Shown one piece after another: positions 59,745 to 64,000 of a stretch of DNA of 64,000 nucleotides. The stretch comes from Kitasatospora sp. NBC_01246. Lineage in GTDB: Bacteria; Actinomycetota; Actinomycetes; Streptomycetales; Streptomycetaceae. The notes under the pieces were generated by a model that saw only the letters and a program-made list of their open reading frames with translations, had not been told where the DNA came from and made no database searches. Position 1 is the first letter of the stretch. The number at the start of each line of letters is the position of its first letter. The position numbers and the translations under genes were made by a program. The DNA is taken from contig NZ_CP108484.1 in assembly GCF_036226505.1 (NCBI RefSeq), forward strand, positions 7,783,501-7,847,500, given 5' to 3'.

Positions 59745-60436
59745 CCGCCACATCGGCACCCGGGTCCGCCACGACCACGGACAGAGCAGCGAACCCCCGG
59801 CAGGCGGTCGTCTTCGACCTGGACGGGGTCATCGTCGACAGTTTCGCCGTGATGGGCCAGGCGTTCTCCATCGCCTACGCCGAGATCGTCGGCGGCGGCC
59901 CGGCGCCCTTCGAGGAGTACCAGCGCCACCAGGGCCGCTACTTCCCCGACATCATGCGGATCATGGGCCTGCCGCTGGAGATGGAGGCGCCCTTCGTCCG
60001 CGAGAGCTACCGGCTCGCGCACCAGGTGCAGGTCTTCGACGGCATCCCCGAACTGCTCCAGGAGCTCCGTGACCGGGGCCTGCGGATGGCCGTGGCCACC
60101 GGCAAGGCCGGCGACCGGGCCCGCTCCCTGCTCGACGGCCTTGGCCTGCTCCCGTACTTCGCCCACGTGATCGGCTCCGACGAGGTGGCCCGGCCCAAGC
60201 CCGCCCCCGACATCGTGCTGCGCGCGCTGGAGCTGCTGGACGTGCCCGCCGACCAGGCCATCATGATCGGTGACGCGCCGACCGACCTGGCCAGCGCCCG
60301 GGGCGCCGGCGTCGCCTCCGCCGCCGCCCTCTGGGCCGGTCCGGACGAGGCCGAGCTGCTCGCGGCCGGCCCCGACGTGGTGCTGCGCCGCCCGGTCGAG
60401 CTGCTCGCCCTCTGCCCGGCCCTCAGCGAGCGCTGA
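59741..60436 (+). CDS. rifM: HAD-superfamily phosphatase (RifM-like)
   Basis: The 231-residue HAD hydrolase has the nucleophile motif DLDGV (Asp26, Asp28), a Ser/Thr motif II region (MAVATGK), Lys in the RPKPAPD segment and the acidic motif GDAPTDLASA. In AHBA clusters RifM is needed for making the aminosugar precursor and is usually placed at the kanosamine-forming step; its precise substrate is less certain than its family. It is translationally coupled to rifL (ATGA) and sits 25 nt before the kinase gene. It resembles phosphoglycolate-phosphatase-type enzymes in general layout. Confidence 0.92.
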   Translation: MTATSAPGSATTTDRAANPRQAVVFDLDGVIVDSFAVMGQAFSIAYAEIVGGGPAPFEEYQRHQGRYFPDIMRIMGLPLEMEAPFVRESYRLAHQVQVFDGIPELLQELRDRGLRMAVATGKAGDRARSLLDGLGLLPYFAHVIGSDEVARPKPAPDIVLRALELLDVPADQAIMIGDAPTDLASARGAGVASAAALWAGPDEAELLAAGPDVVLRRPVELLALCPALSER

Positions 60437-60461
60437 CCCGACCGCGCGGAGGCGGCACACC

Positions 60462-61409
60462 ATGCGGACCGGCGAGAACGGACCGGCACCGGGGCCAGGC
60501 GGCGCGGCGGACGCTGAGGAGGCGCCGCGCTACCTCGGCATCGACGTCGGCGGCACCAAGGTCGCCCTGCGGGCGGAGTCGGCGACGGGCCGGGCCGAGG
60601 AGACCTCCTTCGCCTGGGGCCCCGGCCGCGACGCCGACCACGACCTGGCCCGGCTCGCCGAGCACGTCGGCGCGCTGGCGGCCCGGTCGGGCGCGCCCTT
60701 CCGGGCCGTCGGTGTCGCGATGCCCGCCACCGTCGGCCCGGACGAGCGGGTCACCGCCTGGCCCAGCCGGCCGGAGTGGACTGGTCTGCCCCTGGGCCCG
60801 GCACTGCGGGCGCTGTTCCCCGGGGCGGCCGTCGTCTGGGCGGACGACGGGGACCTCGCGGCCCTCGCCGAGGCCGAGGCGGCGGCCTGCGCCGACCTCC
60901 TCTACCTGGGCGTCGGCACCGGCATCGGCGGCGGCCTCGTGCTCGGCGGCCGGCTCTGCCCGGGCCCGGCGCACGGCTCCTTCGAACTCGGCCACCTGGT
61001 CGTCGAACTGGACGGCCCGGTCTGCGTCTGCGGCCGCCGGGGGTGCCTCCAGGCGACCGCCTCCGGGCCCGCCACCCTGGCCCGCGCCGAGCGGCTGCGC
61101 GGCGCGCCCGTCACCTTCGACGAGCTGCGGGCGGGGCTGCGGGCCGGGCAGTCCTGGGCCGTCACGGCACTCGACCGGACCGGCCGCGCCCTGGCCGCCG
61201 CCGCCGTGGGCGTGGCGGAGCTGCTCCACCCCCGGCTCGCCGTGCTCGGGGGCGGCTTCGCGGCCGGCATCCCCGAACTCGCCGACCGGACGGCCGAGCA
61301 CCTCGCCGCGCTCGCCCGGCCGGGCCTGGCCCCGCTGCCGGTCGCCCCGGCCCGGCTGGGCGGGCTCTCCTCGCTGCGCGGCGCCGTGCTGCTGGCCCGC
61401 GGGCAGTAG
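60462..61409 (+). CDS. rifN: Kanosamine 6-kinase (ROK family)
   Basis: It phosphorylates kanosamine to kanosamine 6-phosphate, which a transketolase can convert to the amino-E4P precursor; no transketolase is in the window. The 315-residue ROK-family kinase has the phosphate-binding IDVGGTK (27-33), an acidic catalytic pair near Asp128/Asp129, GTGIGGG (152-158), and the ROK zinc motif with Cys188, Cys190, Cys195 and nearby His178. The start is the ATG at 60462, with GGAGG at 60448-60452. The first 22 residues are Gly/Pro/Ala-rich and precede the fold. It is the last gene of the AHBA operon and is followed directly by a strong hairpin. Confidence 0.94.
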   Translation: MRTGENGPAPGPGGAADAEEAPRYLGIDVGGTKVALRAESATGRAEETSFAWGPGRDADHDLARLAEHVGALAARSGAPFRAVGVAMPATVGPDERVTAWPSRPEWTGLPLGPALRALFPGAAVVWADDGDLAALAEAEAAACADLLYLGVGTGIGGGLVLGGRLCPGPAHGSFELGHLVVELDGPVCVCGRRGCLQATASGPATLARAERLRGAPVTFDELRAGLRAGQSWAVTALDRTGRALAAAAVGVAELLHPRLAVLGGGFAAGIPELADRTAEHLAALARPGLAPLPVAPARLGGLSSLRGAVLLARGQ

Positions 61410-61416
61410 GGCGCGG

Positions 61417-61454
61417 GACGGCCCGCCCGGACCAGCCGGTCCGGGCGGGCCGTC
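61417..61454. terminator. Perfect 17-bp hairpin between convergent genes
   Basis: Bases 61417-61433 are exactly complementary to 61438-61454, with an AGCC loop. The hairpin starts 8 nt after the rifN stop and ends 7 nt before the stop of the opposite-strand monooxygenase. It can therefore terminate transcription from both sides. It has no T-tract, which is normal for actinomycete terminators. Confidence 0.88.
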
Positions 61455-61460
61455 GCCGCG

Positions 61461-63122
61461 TCAGCCCCCGTGGCCCGCCGCGCCCGCCGGTACGGCGGCT
61501 GTCAGCCCGGCCCGCAGCCCGTCCACCAGCGCGGCCGCGCCCGCCGGCTCGCCGGCCGCGCCGAACACGTGGTAGTCCGGGCGGACCAGCAGCGCGCTCG
61601 CCCCGTACCGCGCCAGGTAGGCCCCGTAGACGCCGTCCGTGTCCACCACCCGGACCTCGCCCGACTCCCCGGCGCCGCCGTCCCCCTGCCCGTCCCGGGT
61701 CCGGCCGGCCGGCAGCAGCCGCACCACGTGCGCCCGCAGCCCGGCCAGGAAGGAGAGCCGCTCCGCGCCGAGTCGGGCGTCCGCCCCGGGCGCGAGCAGC
61801 AGCACGAAGCCGCGCCCGACCACCTCGTCGAACAGGCCGCGGCCGCCGGGCCCGTCGACCACCCCCTGCGGCACGACCTCGCCGGCCGGCCTGAGCGGTC
61901 CGTCGCCCACGCCGCTGTACAGCAGGCCCTCGGTGAGGGGCTTGGCCGGCTCCGGCCGGGTCGGGCCCCGGCCGTGCCGGTTGGCCAGCACCGTGGCGTC
62001 CCGCTCGGCGGCGGCGGCCGGGTCGGTCACGCAGATCACCCGGCCCAGCTGGACCGAGGCCAGGATCGACTCCCTGACCTGCGCCCGGCGTTCCCCGGTG
62101 TAGGTGTCGAGCACCGCCTCGTCGGCGAGACCCCGCAGCACGAGGTCCAGCTTCCACGACAGGTTGACCACGTCCCGGATGCCCGAGCACATGCCCTGCC
62201 CGGCGAACGGCGGCATCAGATGGGCCGCGTCACCGGCCAGCAGCACCCGGCCCGCCCGCCAGCGGTCGGCCCACCGGGCCTGGAACATGTAGGTGGTGCT
62301 GCGCAGCAGGGTGGCGGTGTCCGGCGTGACCCCGAACGGGGCGAGCAGCCGCCAGGCCGTCTCCTCGCGGTTCAGCTCGGCGGCCCGCTCGCCCGGCAGC
62401 CGCATGAACTCCCAGCGCCGGTGCCCGGGGCCGCTGCCCACCAGCGTGGTGGGCCGGGTCGGGTCGCAGATCTGCAGGTTGGTCGGTACGAACGCCCGCG
62501 GCTCGCGCAGTTCGACGTCGCACAGCAGCCACTCGTAGGAGAAGCCGAGGTCGGTGACGGGGACGTCGAGGTGGTCCCGGACGAAGCTGTTGGCGCCGTC
62601 GCAGCCCACCACCCAGCGGGCCGAGACCGTCCGCGCCGCGCCGTCCTCGTCCTCGGCCGTCACCAGGACCCGGTCGCCGTGGTCGGCGATCCCGACGACC
62701 TGCCGGCCGCGCTCCACGGTGATCCCGGGCAGCCGCGCGGTCCGGGCGGCCAGCAGCTCCTCCAGGGCGGGCTGGTGCATGGTGTTGGCATCCGGCCAGC
62801 CGTACGGGCCCGGGGTCCGGAACTCGATGTCCAGCAGGGTCTCGCCGGCCGCCGTCCGCCACTGGTAGCCGGAGGCCGGTTCGGTGATCCGGCCGAGGTC
62901 CGGGCCGATCCCGCAGGCGGCGAGCAGCCGGGCGGTCTCCCCGTCGAAGCTGGTCGCCCGGGGCAGTGTGTACGGGCGCCGGCGGCGTTCCAGCACGGTC
63001 GTCCGCCAGCCGTGCTGGGCGAGCAGGACGGCGAGCGCGGCCCCGATCGGCCCGTTGCCGACGACGACCACGTCCGTGTCCGTCGGGCCGGTCGGGGGCT
63101 CGTGCGGTGACACCTTGGGCAT
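61461..63122 (-). CDS. FAD-dependent aromatic monooxygenase (Rif-Orf19/MhpA-like)
   Basis: The 553-residue class A flavoprotein monooxygenase has a Rossmann GNGPIG (22-27), the DG motif (Asp175 in VVGCDGANS), and the second FAD motif GDAAH (297-301, LLAGDAAHLMPPFAGQG). A C-terminal thioredoxin-like domain follows, as in 3-(3-hydroxyphenyl)propionate and polyketide hydroxylases. In rifamycin and geldanamycin clusters such enzymes hydroxylate the AHBA-derived ring, and in rifamycin this allows naphthoquinone ring closure. A similar role here is inferred. The start is the ATG at 63122, with GAGGGG upstream (63128-63133 on the other strand). It is transcribed toward the AHBA operon from its own promoter. 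Confidence 0.88.
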   Translation of the reverse strand: MPKVSPHEPPTGPTDTDVVVVGNGPIGAALAVLLAQHGWRTTVLERRRRPYTLPRATSFDGETARLLAACGIGPDLGRITEPASGYQWRTAAGETLLDIEFRTPGPYGWPDANTMHQPALEELLAARTARLPGITVERGRQVVGIADHGDRVLVTAEDEDGAARTVSARWVVGCDGANSFVRDHLDVPVTDLGFSYEWLLCDVELREPRAFVPTNLQICDPTRPTTLVGSGPGHRRWEFMRLPGERAAELNREETAWRLLAPFGVTPDTATLLRSTTYMFQARWADRWRAGRVLLAGDAAHLMPPFAGQGMCSGIRDVVNLSWKLDLVLRGLADEAVLDTYTGERRAQVRESILASVQLGRVICVTDPAAAAERDATVLANRHGRGPTRPEPAKPLTEGLLYSGVGDGPLRPAGEVVPQGVVDGPGGRGLFDEVVGRGFVLLLAPGADARLGAERLSFLAGLRAHVVRLLPAGRTRDGQGDGGAGESGEVRVVDTDGVYGAYLARYGASALLVRPDYHVFGAAGEPAGAAALVDGLRAGLTAAVPAGAAGHGG

Positions 63123-63286
63123 AGGGACCCCTCATCGCAGGGAGGCGGCGGACCGGTGCGGACCGGTGCACGGCGGGTGGGCACGGCGGCGGGAACACGG
63201 CGGAGGAGCGCGCAGGCGCTGCTCGGACGCCGCGGCGGCTGCGCGCGACAACGGGGCGCGACAGCCCTGGCAGGAACATCGGAAGA

Positions 63287-63315
63287 CTACTACCGCGACC
63301 CGCGTGAAGCGTCAA
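63287..63315 (-). promoter_or_regulatory. Sigma-70-like promoter for the monooxygenase gene
   Basis: On the minus strand TTGACG (63310-63315) is followed after exactly 17 nt by TAGTAG (63287-63292). This is a good match to the housekeeping (HrdB-type) consensus. The predicted start is near 63280, giving a leader of about 157 nt. Confidence 0.55.
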
Positions 63316-63328
63316 CGTCCGCCCCGGG

Positions 63329-63374
63329 CTATCAGATCGGGGGATACCACGACCGGTCTTGATCGGCCTACTGT
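63329..63374 (+). promoter_or_regulatory. Second RifZ-like box plus TACTGT upstream of the thioesterase
   Basis: CTATC (63329-63333), eight bases, then GGATA (63342-63346) match the CTACC-N8-GGATG box at 8 of 10 positions. TACTGT at 63369-63374 follows after 22 nt, against 21 nt at the rifK promoter. The predicted start is near 63381, about 100 nt before the thioesterase ATG. Confidence 0.55.
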
Positions 63375-63482
63375 GCGGACGTCCCGAAGAATCCGGGGAC
63401 CCGTGCGCAGTCCGCCCGCCACCGCCTTCCGGCGTGGGCCCGCGGCCGCGCCACGGACCGTTGCCCGAAGGGAAGATCCGGC

Positions 63483-64000
63483 ATGGCCCAAGCGACGACC
63501 GCCCACTACGAGAAGTGGGTCAGTGTCTTCCACCCGGTGCCGACGAGCACCGTGCGGCTCGTCTGCCTGCCCTACGCCGGCGGGTCCGCGAGCTTCTTCT
63601 TCCCGGTGTCGCGGGTGCTCGCCCCGAAGGGGATCGAGGTGCTGGCGATCCAGTACCCGGGCCGTCAGATGCGCCACCAGGAGCCGGGCATCGACAACAT
63701 CCCGGAGTTCGCGGACGAGATCTTCGCGGCGGTGCGCCACCTGGACGACAAGCCGCTGGCGCTGTTCGGCCACAGCATGGGCGCGGTGCTCGCGTACGAG
63801 GTGGCCCTGCGCCTGCGGCGGGCCGGACTCCCGGCACCGGTACGGCTGTTCGCCTCCGGCCGGCGGGCGCCGTCCCGCTACCGCGACGAGAACGTCCACA
63901 CCGGCTCGGACGCCGACGTGGTGGCCGAGCTCAAGGCGCTGAGCGGTACCAGCCAGCTCATGCTGGCCGATCCGGAGAACCTGGCGATGATCCTGCCGGC
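63483..64000 (+). CDS. rifR: Type II (editing) thioesterase, 3'-partial
   Basis: This is an alpha/beta-hydrolase of the RifR/GrsT type, cut by the end of the window after 172 codons of an expected 250 or so. The start is the ATG at 63483, with AAGGGAAG about 8 nt upstream. Visible motifs are LVCLPYAGGSASFF near the oxyanion strand, QYPGRQMR, and the nucleophile elbow GHSMGA with Ser98. The Asp and His of the triad lie beyond the window. Such stand-alone enzymes remove aberrant acyl groups from stalled PKS carrier proteins. Divergent transcription from the monooxygenase and the shared regulatory box tie it to the cluster. Confidence 0.9.
   Translation, partial: MAQATTAHYEKWVSVFHPVPTSTVRLVCLPYAGGSASFFFPVSRVLAPKGIEVLAIQYPGRQMRHQEPGIDNIPEFADEIFAAVRHLDDKPLALFGHSMGAVLAYEVALRLRRAGLPAPVRLFASGRRAPSRYRDENVHTGSDADVVAELKALSGTSQLMLADPENLAMILP

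Larger units (their letters stand above)
63123..63482. other. 360-nt divergent intergenic region
   Basis: This region lies between the leftward monooxygenase and the rightward thioesterase and is the only gap over 300 nt in the window. It holds a leftward promoter (63287-63315) and a rightward LuxR-type box with -10 (63329-63374), whose sites lie only 13 nt apart. I see no small gene with convincing codon use in it. Confidence 0.7.

Noticed and set aside
63359..63390. TTGATC as -35 of a standard sigma-70 promoter for the thioesterase
   Set aside because: No acceptable -10 lies 16-19 nt downstream. The TACTGT element with the upstream box explains the region better.
3..64000. Insertion sequences, tRNA genes, attachment sites
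   Set aside because: No transposase-like protein, terminal inverted repeats or tRNA cloverleaf was recognised. The long repeats are all module-to-module PKS homology.

Overview
The window is a very GC-rich stretch typical of an actinomycete (Streptomyces/Kitasatospora-like or a related genus; the genus cannot be fixed from sequence alone). Essentially all of it is the right-hand part of an ansamycin-type (AHBA-primed) macrolactam gene cluster of the rifamycin/naphthomycin family. The 5' end cuts through a modular polyketide synthase (PKS) gene and the 3' end cuts through a thioesterase gene, so the loading module, the first extension module(s), regulators, export and most tailoring genes lie outside.

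Region 1 (1-51429): four collinear type I PKS genes with one partial and nine complete modules (here called A to J): A-B-C | D-E-F | G-H | I-J. Every complete module has the order KS-AT-DH-KR-ACP. I found no ER, no methyltransferase and no terminal thioesterase. AT motifs predict the extender order mM-mM-mal-mal-mM-mal-mM-mal-mal-mM. KR motifs split into a canonical LDD (B-type) group (A-E, H) and an unusual group lacking both LDD and the A-type Trp (F, G, I, J). Long, nearly identical DNA patches between modules point to recent gene conversion.

Region 2 (51556-53783): a RifF-like amide synthase that would release and close the macrolactam, then a flavin-dependent halogenase carrying both diagnostic halogenase motifs. 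The product is therefore probably a halogenated (most likely chlorinated) ansamycin.

Region 3 (53945-61409): the AHBA starter-unit block rifG-H-I-K-L-M-N in the rifamycin order, with translationally coupled ATGA/GTGA overlaps. It ends in a perfect 17-bp hairpin terminator. The aminodehydroquinate dehydratase (rifJ) is not in the window.

Region 4 (61461-64000): a convergent Rif-Orf19-like FAD monooxygenase (aromatic hydroxylation, a hint of a naphthalenic product). A divergent promoter region follows, then a RifR-like editing thioesterase. Two promoters, upstream of rifK and of the thioesterase, share a CTAYC-N8-GGATR box placed 21-22 nt before a TACTGT hexamer. This resembles the LuxR-family regulator (RifZ) site of the rifamycin cluster and suggests a pathway-specific regulon.

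How the genes work together: rifG-N supply AHBA; the PKS extends it; the monooxygenase and halogenase modify the aromatic ring; the amide synthase cyclises; the type II thioesterase clears stalled chains. The exact product cannot be named from this window.
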